DNA from: Euwallacea fornicatus
Lineage: Eukaryota > Arthropoda > Insecta > Coleoptera > Curculionidae
Reading direction: 5' to 3'
DNA length: 64,000 nt
Assembly: GCF_040115645.1 (NCBI RefSeq)
Contig: NC_089569.1
Span: 1,674,001-1,738,000 of the forward strand
The position numbers were made by a program, and so were the translations under genes. The notes under the pieces are model-generated. The model was not told the DNA's origin. It made no database searches and was given only the letters and a program-made list of their open reading frames with translations. Below are positions 39,166 to 52,200 of the stretch, in pieces (the first letter of the stretch is position 1; the number at the start of each line of letters is the position of its first letter).

Positions 39166-40282
39166 CACCATAAGCTCCATTGCCTCAGGTCCAGGATCCC
39201 CTTGGTCTTGACACTTCCTACTTATACCCACTAAACACCATTCCCGCCTTTTGCTTCGTTTCCACTCTGGGACCGTCATCTGGCCTTACTTCAGTTCAAG
39301 GGTGGTACTGCATTAACATTATTTTTATTTGTTTACTTGGAAGCAGTGGGTCGTACGAAAAAATTTCAACAGAGACTCTTTCTTCAGAATTGAAGAAGGA
39401 ATCTCAGAATAATTACTATTTTCAAAAAAGCCAGTAGCGTATCACTTTTTTTGAAAAAATATGCCCTAACATAGAGGTAGGTACGCCTCTGGAAAACATA
39501 AAACATATTTTTTTTAGTAAAACATATGCGTCATTTGTAGTTTTCAACACCTCCAAAATTTCGTTCGACTTTCTAGTCCTCTTCGAATAAATTTAATATT
39601 TTCCATATTTTAAATTAAATTTGAATCCCCTGTAACTGTTAAAGGAAGTCTTATTGGACGTCGGTTTATACAGTAACGTGACATTATTTTTGGACGCTTA
39701 ATGGGCTATTAAAGTCATGCGGATTAAAACTGAAACGCTCTGTATATACAGGTTGGCATAGTACTTTGATTAATCATGTAAATTATAAGTAAACTTCATG
39801 GTTTTTAATTTTCAGACTTAAGACCGCTTCTGAAGGTTTGTCGGTACGATAAATTCAGTTAAAATGTCGGTTCCAAGCCAGCTGATAGGGGGCGCCACCT
39901 GCGCTTCACCGAGGTGCGAGGAGTGGAGCTAACTCTAATTTGTACCTATAACTTCAATATTCTTATGGAACGTGAAGCTCGTTTACTTCGAAGAGATACT
40001 ATGCAAAAAGCTCGCATCTCTCTCTGTTTTAGGGATATTAAATTTTCCGGTGCACTGTCAAGGATTTATGAATGCCATCAATTTATTAACGCTTGTATAG
40101 CGAGGTAGGCCATAAAAATAATAAAATATCACACGGGCGCCATTTTTACCGAAGTTTGCAATATCGATAATTAGTCACAGCCACACTAACGAACAGCTTG
40201 TTTTATTAGTGCGATAAGTAAATTGTGTTATACTTTAACGAACGCCTCTACACAGTAAATTCGCGAACATTGAGATGAGAAA
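39166..40282. other. Spacer between the LINE fragment and the mariner relic
   Basis: No gene seen. The right part (from about 39740) may be the 5' flank or non-coding end of the decayed mariner element that follows; no convincing terminal repeat was located. Confidence 0.4.
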
Positions 40283-41260
40283 TATGGTTTATGTTTATGC
40301 GCAAACAAACTTTAGAAGTCGCCGCGTTGCTGGAAGCTACCTGGAACTTTATCTCATTAACAGACAACCAGATCGAATGAACTTACGAGCGACTTTGCGA
40401 CGAACTGGGTGATATGGGCCCATTTTGGGCAAACCTGGATAATGGAAGATTAAAAGTTCTCCCTGTGGATGAAGGAAATCTTCGTCTGAATTCTGGAAAA
40501 TCTAGAGTCCACCATCAAACAGAAGTCCAAAACGACGGGCGTTGGCAAAGCATCCACTTCTTTTACGGAAAGAGAAACTGCTTCCATGCAATTTTGGGCT
40601 TGTTCAAAGTTTGTTGCCAAGGGATTTTCAACTCAGAATTGATTTCTGTAATTTGTTATCCCAACAGCAACATCACGATTCTCTGTTCTTTAATAAAATA
40701 TTGTTTCGCAACGAGGCCACATTTATAGAGAGAAATACATTTAATTGGAGAAATAAACATTCGTACAATACAGACAATCCTCATTTAATAAGAAAACACC
40801 TCTTTCAATATGAATTTTTAATGGATATGTGCTGGGGAAATATGATTTTGGAACCAGCTGAACTTCGCACACAGGTCTATGGGGAACGCCTCTTCTTCAG
40901 AAACAACTTCCTTCTAAAGCTGGAGGATGTTCCTCTAGTCTCAACGATTTTAGTTTAACCTAAACGATGCCCCTGCCCATTATCGTATATATGTAAGGGA
41001 ATTCGTGAATGTAAATATTCCCAATCAATCACTTAATCAGGGAAGGGAATATCTGTGACCACCAGGAAGTCGTGACTTAAACCCATCAAATTCCTGTTTT
41101 TGGGGATTTTTGAAGTAGCTGGTATAGACATCTGAGCTTAGAAGTGGAGAGAACTTGTGGCATAAGATTAATCAAACGCACCAATCAAAGCCTGGTCGAA
41201 TCTTCAAGAGGACTTTCCAATATGGCCGGTAAAGCAACTATGGCATGGATAATTGACCAG
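40283..41260 (+). pseudogene. Decayed mariner-superfamily transposase
   Basis: A plus-strand transposase relic in three frames. N-terminal helix region: MVYVYAQTNFRSRRVAG then INRQPDRMNLRATLRR. Middle: SLLPRDFQLRIDFCN, NWRNKHSYNTDNPHLIR and LLKLEDVPL (40590-40935). C-terminal part: NDAPAHYRIYVREFVNV, a PPGSRDLNP block and NLWHKINQTHQSKPGRIFKR (to about 41215). Known relatives carry D in a HDGAPAH-like motif and SPDLNP; here the latter is altered and the frame is broken, so the copy is dead. It differs from the two Tc1 (SPDLxPIEHVWD) families elsewhere in the window. Element ends were not found. Confidence 0.8.
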
Positions 41261-43273
41261 GGCGATTTTCCCACTACTCGCGAGGCAGAAGACCAGGCCG
41301 GGTGTTTTCTGAAGAATCATCTCATGAGAAAAAAGGTCAGTTCACGTTGGTAATTGCGTTGACCTAAGAAACGGAGGATAAAAACCTTCAGGCGCCGTAA
41401 GAGTAAGCGATTGAATAAGAAACATCTGCATGGTGATCGCCTATAGACTTGAAATTTGGAATTGGCATTGCATGAAAATGTGGTTTTCTGCTCCACTGAA
41501 ATGGCAATAAACGGCAATATTTCAAACAGCAATTAGAGGTTTTAAGTGCCATGAAGCAGCGTGCAATAATGAAGATATTACATCACCTGGAAAGATCGTT
41601 TACATTCACCTTTACTGTGTGGGAAAACGAGCTCAAGCAATGGAGCGTGTTTAATTGTTATACAGGGCAAGAGCTTCGAAATTAATATTGCCTTGAAGAT
41701 GGGATTAATGGGTGTAGAAATATGGGCTAGTCTCCATTTAACGCCTCCCCTTGATCTTAATATCAGGGCCATTAAACGGAATAGAAAGATTCTTCTTGGT
41801 TTGAGTATTCTCACTCAGAAAATTAGGCTGAAAATCAACTAACAGGGCTTTTAGGAAAGTATTTAACTAATATACCTACAGGGACTTTCCTAATTATCTA
41901 CATGTAGCAACATCTGGATGTGTCAAAAGGGACCCTAAGCGCTTTAGGACGGATTAGATTCCTACTAGCCTGGACGCTGCCGATTAATTGATTAAGAGCT
42001 ATTTGTTATTAGATGGTAGTATTATCGAAAATAAGTCGCTCATGGGATATATATGTACCTCCGAGCCTAACAGAAAATTAATTAAACACATGCTATTGCT
42101 AATAGCGGGCCATACAGGGTTACCTCACTTATCAATATCACCAGAATCAACCTTGTCAAATTTCTTGCCAAGACCTTCTGGTAGTCGCAATTGTACCGTG
42201 GCTAGTAGTACTCGTACTTCTGTTTTTCCCCAAATAATTCACAACGCAGCTTTCTGTTTAACAATTTCATCCTAACCATTTCACCCACTTCCACGTTTCG
42301 ACTGCACCTCGACCCATTCAAGTGTGCCTGATGAGAAAATGCATTAAACTTTGAAATAACTTTAAATTTACTTTTGGAGGTATTAGCGCTCCATACTCCG
42401 CTTCTGTGTTCATTAGTGCTTGCCACCGAAACGCTCCCGAGATAAATTTATATCTCTTAAAAATTTTCAATTTAAAACGACCATTAATTCATATTAAGAG
42501 AGGGAATTCCGGCTTTTATTTTTATTTTCGTGGGAGTATGTTGGGAATTGAGGGACAGACGGCGATTCATTTAATGGAGGATTTTTCGGAAGTTGACACA
42601 GAAGAAAGTTTTATTGTTATTCAGCCATGTCGAAAGAAACTGACAAATGTCAATATTCCTTGTAAAACTTGTTGGCAACACCGCCTGTGTGACAAGCTCG
42701 GATTCTTAACGCGGCATCACTGGCGGGGAGACAACAAAAATCATCGTACAACCCTCAAGGATATTTTCCATTTTTATTGTTAAGTCGCGTTTACTTTCGC
42801 CGTTTATATTCCGAATTGGGGTTTTATCGCTGGTTTTATTCCTGGTGTTTTATTCATGCCTGTAAATGCGAACCTCATCGGGTCAGTATTACAATGTCGC
42901 GTTTATGAGCAAAACACAAATCCCTGCTTCGAAGTATTAATTAATACAAATTCAAATAAGGAATTAAAAACCATCCCTGCAGCAGCAGCAGCAGCAGCAA
43001 TCGCTCTCAATCCTCGGAATAATCAAACTGGTGTAATTAAGGAAGAGTTTCACCAATTAGTTGGCTGCCAATAGGACTAATGATTAAATATGGAAATTCA
43101 AATCGCATATTAATTATTACTCGTCAAAGTTTATGAAAATTATTATCGTTCTCAATTCTCATGCAGATCGATAGACCCGATTAGTATTAAATCTTCAACC
43201 AAAGGTCGAGACGTCTTTTAATTATTCTATTATAATTGTGTAATTAATTATTTGTTTTCTTGCGCAATATGTA
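41261..43273. other. Gene-free stretch
   Basis: No supported gene. A 125-codon plus-strand frame (42406-42783) and a short frame with an Ala run from a CAG repeat (42980-42999) have no family resemblance or splice signals that would link them. Confidence 0.45.
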
Positions 43274-44318
43274 CTGTGCGTCATGGAAAAGAGAACACCC
43301 CGCAAAAATGATTTTTTAATTGCCTGAATACCAAAAACAATCAGTTTGTCGATCAATTATAGTATTTTTTTAGTGTAAAAAGTGCAACAACAAATCAAAC
43401 TTATATGGCCAGGATATCATTTATTGGGGCACAGTCTGAAAGGGGTTCTTCTACGTTCGGTCAGGCTGGTCACAAAGAAGGAGAGGGTCGAAAAGGCGTC
43501 GCAGAGCTGCTGAACCCCAAAATTGCCGTCACAGAATACGATACACGTTTTTCTCGCACGGATGACATATTTGAATACGAACCATTTACCCCATCTTCAC
43601 CGACAAACTTCTTCGCTGTGGTTTAAAGAACGGGTGTAGAAGGGCCTGGAATGAGCCAAAGTAGTCCGCAGCAACGGATGCAAATTTTGTCTGGGCATGC
43701 ATGGTGGTCGAGTAAGAACGAGAAGGTGACAAGGTGCCGAAGACCGGAGAGACTATAGTTCGGGGTGCTAAGGCTCATCTTAGCAAGTCACTTTTGGTTT
43801 TCATCAGAGGCAATGTGATCGCTTTTTTTGTCCGAGAAGTCTTGGAGCGGCATATTCTGCCCTATCTCAGAACACTCCTTAATACAGTTTTTCAAGGTAA
43901 TGAACGACCACATGTAACTCGGGTTATTAAGTATTTGTTCCAATAAAACCACATCAACTTGCTATCTTGGCCACCTCGATCACCAGATTTATCACCAATC
44001 GAACATGTCTGGGATACTGTGGGAAAAAGGCTACAAATTTTACGACAAACCCTAGCGGTGCTCTGTAATGTCGTACAGATAGCCTGGAATGAGATTATTC
44101 AAGAGGACATCGGACATCTCATTGAATTGACGCGCAGACGTGTCCCAAAATGCATAAAACAACGGGGAGGGCCGACATAATAAATTTTTTCAGGTCTCGG
44201 CCATCGAATTTGTTGATTTTTTTACGATATTTTTATGTTAATATAAAAAAACACGTATACCAAAAATGATTTAAATCAAATTGTTTTTACTGGGTGTTTT
44301 CTTTTCTATGTCACACAA
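43274..44318 (+). mobile_element. Old Tc1-type element relic, 1,045 bp
   Basis: TA-flanked (43272-43273 and 44319-44320) with diverged inverted ends: CTGTGCGTCATGG on the left and TTGTGTGACATAG reading in from the right, followed by AAAAGRGAACACCC-like blocks in both arms. Inside, a decayed plus-strand transposase is readable: EVLERHILPYLRTLLNTVF (43840-43890), NERPHVTRV, then SWPPRSPDLSPIEHVWD and TRRRVPKCIKQRGG just before the right end. The N-terminal half is scrambled and frames shift, so it cannot make a working protein. It is the longer relative of the MITE at 34962-35182. Confidence 0.85.
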
Positions 44319-45799
44319 TATAATTTACAAATATGGAAAGTTTTGATGATAAAAGTTGGCTTTCGCCTCTGGGAGGAATAGCAACAACTATATGACGCCT
44401 GAGCAGACATATTGCTGGTGTATAGGTAATTAATGAGAGGCATTAAAGTTTCGTGAGGCTAGTGCAGTTGGGATATAGTAAAATTCATACATATAACAAA
44501 AGAATTCATTGTTCATTTGAAAATGCGCATTTTCTTTGAACGTACTATATTTGTTTAACTCTAAAAGCACATATCTCTTTTATTTCCAGACATCAGTTAA
44601 ACACTCATATTTGCCGTTTCATTTCGGCAAAAGGGCAAAAACAAACGGAAAACGACAATACACGTGAGCTTACAAAAAGATTCACATTACAGAGCAAACG
44701 AACGTCATTTCGCGGTTTTTCAATTAATTTCGTTTGAACGAGATAAATTCGCGACTTTTTGCGGGAAATATTTTGATAAGGAAAATGATGTCACCACCGA
44801 AACTGGATGCTTTTAATCACACAAATGTCCTTACTAAATTAAATCTGGAAGCAGCTACTTTGTAGGTAAAACATCTGTTAATTATACTCTGAACATTTTT
44901 CAGTACATCAAAACAAACTTTAGTTGTTAACGAAGCAATTATTAATTTTAACTTTGCGAAATGAGGTAAAACCCTTTCCATTTGGTCGGAAACTTTCCTG
45001 GAGTTTTAGGTTCGTTTGATTTCCAGAAGGACAGAGACAGAAGGAACTTTTAAGCCAATTTAAATTACCACGCTCTTGCACCGTGGAAGACTGTTTTCAG
45101 GAATAACAACCTTTGTCCCTTTGGCTGGACTTGTTGATTTCATGAAAATGAACTCATCGCTCCAAGATCGACCTAATGGGTTTGCACACCAAATGCAAGT
45201 ATGGCAATTATTTTAATTATTTTAAAGAGAGCAAGAATCTCCCCGAAGAAAATTTTGCGGCAAAATTTTAACGATAAAAAAACAAGAAATATATGGAAAA
45301 ATCGGCCGAAAGAACTCAAAACCGCAAGCATCTTACGAAACCGACTATTGGGGGACTTATTGGGGATTATTGCGTACTCAATTATAGAGACAGCTAAGGC
45401 CAGTTGACGTACGTCCGACCCCTCCGACAGAGGCGACTATCCTCGAAGCTCGTCCGAAGATTTGCTGATCTACTCAGGGAAATTAGGAACATATCTAGTA
45501 CATAACCGAGACGTAAGTAGGAACAACTTTTCAACGCAGTCATTTTCCCCGACCAATGTTCGTTGTGAAAATTAAAAACAAATTAAGAGAAAAGAGAAAA
45601 TATTCAGGGTAAAAAGAAATAACAAAACTAAAGCAGTAAATGCCATGGAGACAGATAATCTAATCCCGGACAAGATTGTAGTTCGCAACACCTCAAAACA
45701 GGAAAAATCACAGGCGACTTGGAGGAGTTTCTGGACTCTGGGGGTCTTAGAAATCACCCACAAGGGCTGCGTCTTCGCTTTCAGCTGTAACACAGGACA
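44319..45799. other. Gene-free stretch ahead of a LINE relic
   Basis: No gene recognised. From about 45400 the sequence becomes less AT-rich and may belong to the decayed retroelement that follows. Confidence 0.4.
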
Positions 45800-46470
45800 A
45801 ATACTTATAGACAAGGATGGATGGATGGGAAACGGACGATGCCAAATGGACGATACCTTGATCTATAAACGCATACGTCACAATGTTCCAAGCTGGTGTG
45901 TGCCATTTTCATATGTTCAAGCTAGTCTGATCCACCAGCATGTAGTAAAACTCACATAATATTTTCCGACGGTAGAGCAGCGATATTGGCCATTGGCTTT
46001 AGCGTGGTACAATGCAAACTGATTATATAGTGTAAAGGCTCCTTGGAAACTCTATAAAGGAAACCACAAAATCGTCCTCTTTGTATTGGAAGATCCGTGG
46101 TGATCCCGAGCAACGAAAAAGCAGGTCAATTGGCCGGATCGGGCTAAACAAATCGTGGGAATCCCAAAGAGCATGGGGTTCTTATAACTGAGGTCGACGA
46201 TTAAGTAGATGTTGCTGCATTACCACAGAACGGGCCACGGCATGTGATAGGCTAGGGAGCCCGCAACAACAGCAGATGCCAGGAGGGTGAGGCGAAAAGT
46301 TTGAGGACGGTGATTGGCCGTTACCCTCTTCAAGTACAGGGGAGCTGGAAGCTAAGAACAGCTGATGTATGTCCAACCACTCGAACGAAACCGACTACCT
46401 CAGAAGTTTTGCCAACCTGCAATATAATTCAATAGTCAGTAAACTTATCTGGCACCCGAAACTAGTGAAG
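45404..46470. repeat. Diverged direct repeat flanking the RNase H relic
   Basis: About 45 bp beginning GTTGACGTACGTCCGACC (45404) recurs at 46360 as GCTGATGTATGTCCAACC, followed in both by CGACTA and a CCTC-GAAG-like block. By eye the two are about 70% alike and about 955 bp apart. They could be two truncated copies of one element family or the edges of a duplication. Confidence 0.4.
45800..46150 (+). pseudogene. LINE-type RNase H domain relic
   Basis: One plus-strand frame shows the order expected for the RNase H of R1/Jockey-like retrotransposons. A TMFQAGVC block (about 45880, an FQAE-like motif) comes first, then HIIFSDGRAAILAIG, CKGSLETL and SVVIPSNEKAGQLAGSG, the last matching the GNEKAD-LA motif. 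In-frame stops interrupt it (in the CKLII-CKGSLETL link and after CKGSLETL), and some catalytic-motif residues are changed. Dead copy; no reverse transcriptase found upstream. Confidence 0.72.
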
Positions 46471-49400
46471 ATTTAAGCGGGAGCAATGTTTAATTCTAAA
46501 ACAAAGTTTTTTAATTATTTAAGTTCTCATTAAATTTTAATGATCAAGCACCTTCTAATCAACGCTAAATCCCTGAGGAGTACGAATCGAACTTATCGGC
46601 CCTGTGCAACTTTCGTATTAATCTTGTTGAAACTAGAGATTTCGCTCAATTAATAACATCAGATAAAGTATTGAAAGCGTTAAGAAATTGGATACTTCAG
46701 CTCGCTATTGTAATCCATCTCAGTAACAAGCAGTCATTTATTTTTGCTCCAATCCTTTCCTATTAAGGGCAAAGTTGCTTTTTAAGCTTTTCACGAAAGG
46801 CTCTATTGAAGACATAAGAAAATTTACAACAAAGAAATACGCTCGCGAAACCTAGCTTGGAGGCATAATGCCATTAAACTTCCATTGTTAAGGAGGCCTG
46901 TAACTGAACAACATCAGTATATAAATTGCTTTATACTGGAAACGTTAGTGGCGAGAGTAGAGTGTAGGGCTCACCGCAACATACGAGGCAAGGCAACGTT
47001 ATCTAAATTTTAAGCAGGGAATATGGGGTTTAATAGACACATTGCAATATCTAACTAAAACATGCTTCAGATGTATGTTAATGTTGCCACCAGCAGGTAG
47101 TGGGAACAAGCCTTGCAGAACACACATGAGGCAGTAATATCTTTTTATATCACCCCATTTTAAACTAGTGCCAGACAGGGGGCGCGATAAATCTCTCATA
47201 TAAAAATTTATTTTCAACAACAAAACGAACTCCATATGTTTGATGTGCAATCGTGCCACTTCAATATTTTATACTCTGTACCTTGTTAAATTTCAGTCGG
47301 GCGGCCCTGCCGTACATTAAAGAAAATTGGAGATTTCTCTTCGAAATTTATTACTATACATTTTGTTTTTATTGTAAATAGAGTTTTTGAGGGAAAACAT
47401 ATACTTTTATTTGGACAGAAAGTGTAACGAAAACATCAGCGACCTCGTAATTATTCGCGGGCTTGGTGAAATCAAAAGTTGAATTTTTGCGGAGAACTTT
47501 TAATAAAAATAATTAAAAGCGCAAAAAAATTGCGAAAATCGAACTCGAGAGACAGAATTTCGCGAATTGGCCGCAGTAAACGCGCACACACACACACACG
47601 TCAAAAAGAGGGAATAAACTAAATCTAACAACATAAATTTCCGTCATTTTCCCCGTTTTAATAACACAAAAGAAAATTGCAAAAATTACCATATAAATTA
47701 TACTTCCTTAGCACAGTCCAGTTCCTACACGCCCACTCACTGGACCAGACACGAGTCCGCCCGAAGTGTAACCGATCAGCTGCCGATCGCGCTCATGATT
47801 TGGGTATCAGCAAATTGGTATGGTATAATGCTCCGAAGCAATTCCGCAGCTTTTAAATTATTATGGCGTCACAATGTTAATTACTACCGAAATTCCTGGT
47901 GGACTGGCGGAACCGGAACGGGATCCGAAACTCATTGCGAATGTAATCCGAGTTAAAACTGGGGACAGATCCGGTCTAGGCCGGCGAAACGACTCGCCTA
48001 TCCGACAAAGGGGCCCCCGTATTGTTAAACATAGGCCCCCGTAATTAATTTGAGCCCCGACGTATTGTTTTGAATTTCCAGGGGTTAGATCTCGATCGCG
48101 AAAGTTCTAATTGCCCTGGCCTGTTGATCTCGAACGCGCTTTTGTTCGTTTTCTGCCGAGTCGTTTTATTAAACTTGATCTTATGAAAATTGATGGGTTC
48201 GCTAATTTTGTTTCGTTTTTAGTATAGAGTTGCATTCGATGTAGTTCCAATTTGGTTATTTCGGGAATTCGTTCTTATGGAGTCACATTCAAGGTTAATT
48301 TGGCTGATATGACCCTGAATTTCAAAATAGGCACTAAAAGCATTAAACCGTAGCGAAATAATTAAAGAGTCTTTCCCAAGAATAATTAAGGCTCAAATCA
48401 GTAATTTCCCCTTTCTGTGTTTGATGTAGCCTTTCATGTAATTAAAACCCTTTTTCGGCGGATCTGTTTCAGACAGTTTCCATGGAACAAAAAGAGGAGA
48501 ATAGGATAATTTTGATGATCAAACGGGATTTTATAACTGATAATTACGCTCTACAACCACCACTACTTTACTGATAAGATCCTCCTTCAAGGCAAAAATC
48601 CATTGTGCATTATTGTGTTAAGTCATTTTCAATTAAGCTGTCGTGGTGAAAGCAATAATCCCCGGGGTTAAAGTGTCGATTAGTCTCCCGGCGAACAAAA
48701 ATTCAACGAAAACTGGCGATGAACCGCATCCGATAGAGCTTTCAGGGGAAATTTCATCTCGACATTCGAAAAAACTTTCTACTTCTTTTTACATCGATGT
48801 CGAAGTGCTGGAGGGCAATCACATAGATGTAATTCGATTAAGTATATTGTGAATACCTTAAGCAACCATAAACGTATTCAAAACATGTCTCAAATTGAAT
48901 TTCAGGCGAGCTAAACTGACTTATTAAAAAGTTCGGAGGCGCAATGGATTTTAGATAGAAATAAATTTGTATTTTGATGGAATCGTTTGATATTCTAATT
49001 CAAGTGTGTTTTATATTTTTCTGCCGAAAAGAAGTTTCATCGTCTTTAATACAGGAGACACCCTCTCATTTTTGGAAAAAAAAAACATTTTCCATCCCAA
49101 ATGTGCTCGTAAATTAGCCATCTCGATGATTTTCAATTCCCCGCAAAGTAACCAATCTAAAGCGCATTATGCGGCTTAAAAATCGATAATTTGTTATTTC
49201 CCCCTAAATTGTTAGCCACTCTTTTTCCTGCACTGATCGAGCAATTTTCCACATCACTTGCCGCACAAAGTAACTGGTTTATCGTAGTCAGTGCTGTGGG
49301 TTATTGTTCCATTTGAAAATTGTTTTAAGGGAATTTCGCATTCAGACAATTATTCTTTACATAGTTTCCCTAAAATCAAATTCCTCTTAGCAATTTACCC

Positions 49401-51600
49401 GCCCAATCAAGCCCGGAAACTTTTTCATAAAATTCCTCCGATAAGTTTCCGCACAGAGACGAATCGGTAGTGTTCTATGGAAAACTTTTAATATGGCTTC
49501 GCTTATAGAGTTTAGCTCGCTTTAGCAACTTCTTAAACAAAATAAGAACAAGGCTTCTTCATTTTCCTAAACTTGGGAGACTCTAAATTAGTAATTACAC
49601 CATTAGTGCCCGACAACAGCATATTTTGATGCAGTATACAGAATGCTTTGGGATGAATGGGAAATGTTTTTAAGTAGTTGAGTTCTGAAATTGCTTCGAC
49701 TAAACTTGTCGTAACGTGAGTTATTAGTTAATATAACTATTTCAGGGCCATAACTCATTTCGCTTAATATCGTCGAAGTGAGAATTGGGGAGTTGCAGCC
49801 ATCGATCAATTAACGTAAACCTCAAAGCGCCCAATTGAATGCATCAGCCCGTGACAGGTTTCATTAAAAATTTTGACCGGATCTACATTTTAAAATTAAT
49901 ACTAAACTCGATCACCCTCATGAAAGCGTCGCGGAAACATCAATCACATTTTTTAGGCGAATATTTCGGCAAAGGAAAAGCCCCCGACAATGATTAATGT
50001 CATATATCTTTTTCGCGTTTCTACGTATATCTCGACGTTTTATTAAAAAAAAAAAACACACCACCAAACACATTATTTTAAAGAATGAATGAAAATTATT
50101 AACTTATACGCCATACATCAAATGATATGGTAACTCGGTGCTCCAACATTCCATTCTCTCTTTAAGCATTTATACATGCACAGTTTTAGTTTTTATTCAT
50201 ATAAAAACTTATATTGACCTACAATTTCCACAATTAGTTCCCACTGCATTAAGATAAATCATCGTGCACGTTCGAGTATTCTCGTGTGTGCCTGCCAAGT
50301 CGAGTGTTTTACGTGAATTGTCGTCCTTCTCTATTAGCGTTGAACCGCAGGAGACAGGAATTTTTCTACTCTATTTTTGCTAATTGACTGCATAGCGGGA
50401 ATTTTGAAAAACTGCCTAGTGTTGCTCTCTATTTTAGAAGAAGTATCTGTTTCTTCCATTCAAAGCAAAGGAAGATATCTTAAATTGGAAAAATTTCCGA
50501 AATGAGGAAATCCATTTTTGGCAAATTTATTGCCTTACTTCGTTCATCAGTTTAAATTCGAATTCGCGATTATTCATTTAGGAACAAGTGCCTTCTTTCA
50601 GACCCTAATGGCTTTTGTAACGTTATTAATAGAGTATTTTAACTTTGTAATAAATAAAAGCTGCTAAAGACGCCGAGATGGAAATTTCATTGACACGGGA
50701 AAATATCTGGAGGGGTGCAGGGACCTTTTCGATCGAATCTTTAGAATATTTTTAAGTTACTGCTAAACTAAATTGAAAAAAATAACGTTAAAAAGGCTAG
50801 CGCAAATCTCCACCATTCATTTCGGCCCAATAAGGGAAAAGCCCTTCGTTCACCTCATATACGAAAAGAGTGATAGACCCGACCACAAAGCTCGTTTATA
50901 TGAAGCAGCATCTGCCGTTGCACCCTTTAATCTTGTTTATGGGAAAAGTCTGTCGAGAAATACGATACCAACGAAAATTGTTTACCTAGCTTCATCTACA
51001 GCATATAGATGTTAGATTATCTTTTATACGCAGACGTTTCGGAGATATTACGGCGGTTATGTACTGCGAATTGTGAATACCAGTCGCAGTATCAACAAAT
51101 TGTTGTTTACCTCTTTATCCGAAGAAAGGAACTCTTTTTTTTTTGGGAAGTTGCAATATTCCCAACCCATATCAGCCTAATTAATCGCCCCTGCATTTAG
51201 GCGGTCGAATCGAACATCTCCACATAAAAACTTGCTTTTGCCCGAATTGGACTTTGAAAAACTGTGGAATTGTCGATTTTTCAACATGGAATATTTGCGA
51301 ATTCTAGTTTTAAAAACCACACAATTTGTTACGTACGCTGAAGCATCTATTTGCAACCAGATGTAGAGCAATTATTCCAAAAAAAGGGACATATTTCTGT
51401 TACCAAGCCGGGCAATATGTCCTTTTAAAGATAATTCAACTTAACTACTTCAATTTAAAGGACTCAACGTTCAAAATTGGCACTAACGACTCGGCGTTTA
51501 AGAGTGCAGGTTTTATAATACGCCTATTAACGAAAGCTTTATGAGAAAATTGTCTAATTCTGCTAAAAAATTAAGTCGGGAATTAAAGAGAAATTACCTC
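46471..51600. other. Gene-free stretch
   Basis: No supported coding region. A (CA)n repeat lies at 47584-47599. A less AT-rich patch at 47700-48130, preceded by TATAAAT (47692-47698), might be a promoter and 5' exon, but no coding sequence can be attached to it. Open frames (for example 48643-48852 and 50773-51015) lack resemblance to known families. Confidence 0.45.
47584..47599. repeat. (CA)n microsatellite
   Basis: Eight CA units. Confidence 0.88.
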
Positions 51601-52200
51601 TTTCCTTGACAATATGGTGACAAATAATTAATGCCAGTCGCTTCCATTTGGGAAATCTTCTTTTTTGATAAACTACAAGGGAGCATTTCAAGTTTATGTG
51701 CAAACACACTTTTCGATTGTTGGCGAGTATGGTGACGAATATTTGATGATACTCGTTTCAAGCCGTCCTCGGTGTGTTGGTAGTACAGAAATGAGAAGAA
51801 ACTCAAAATAAATATTTGACTTATAATATTCTAAATTCATGTAATGTAATTATGATTTTACACTTTTCTCAGTTTCCTGGCAATATAGTTATAAATAATT
51901 TGTATCAGTTGGTCCCATTAAACATTTCTTTGTTGATAAACTAGGATAAAATGGTCCCAGATTCTTAATAATTCGAAGACGATTATTGTGTGTTAATTGC
52001 GCCCTTTGAAAAATGTCTTTTTTTCAAAAAAATACGAAGCTGTCTTCAGTCTTGGTATTATAATAGTAAGAAGAAATGCATATTCACTTGTAATATTCGG
52101 AATCAGTCTAAGAATTATCATTTTAATTCTGCACTTCTTTCAGCTTGTTGACAATGTAGTGATGAAAATTTACCGTGTAAACTGTCCCGTCGCAAAAATT
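51601..52200. repeat. Three diverged tandem repeats, period 271-272 bp
   Basis: Units begin at 51601 (TTTCCTTGACAATATGGTGA), 51873 (TTTCCTGGCAATATAGTTAT) and 52144 (CTTGTTGACAATGTAGTGAT). Units 1 and 2 also share a TTGATAAACTA block about 75 bp in and a GAAGAAA block near their end. Units 2 and 3 are both preceded by an acceptor-like tract, CACTTYTYTCAG. The third unit is partial. The frame is open only in the third, so coding is not supported for the array. Confidence 0.6.

Noticed and set aside
42406..42783. 125-codon plus-strand frame
   Set aside because: No recognisable motif and no exon structure around it.
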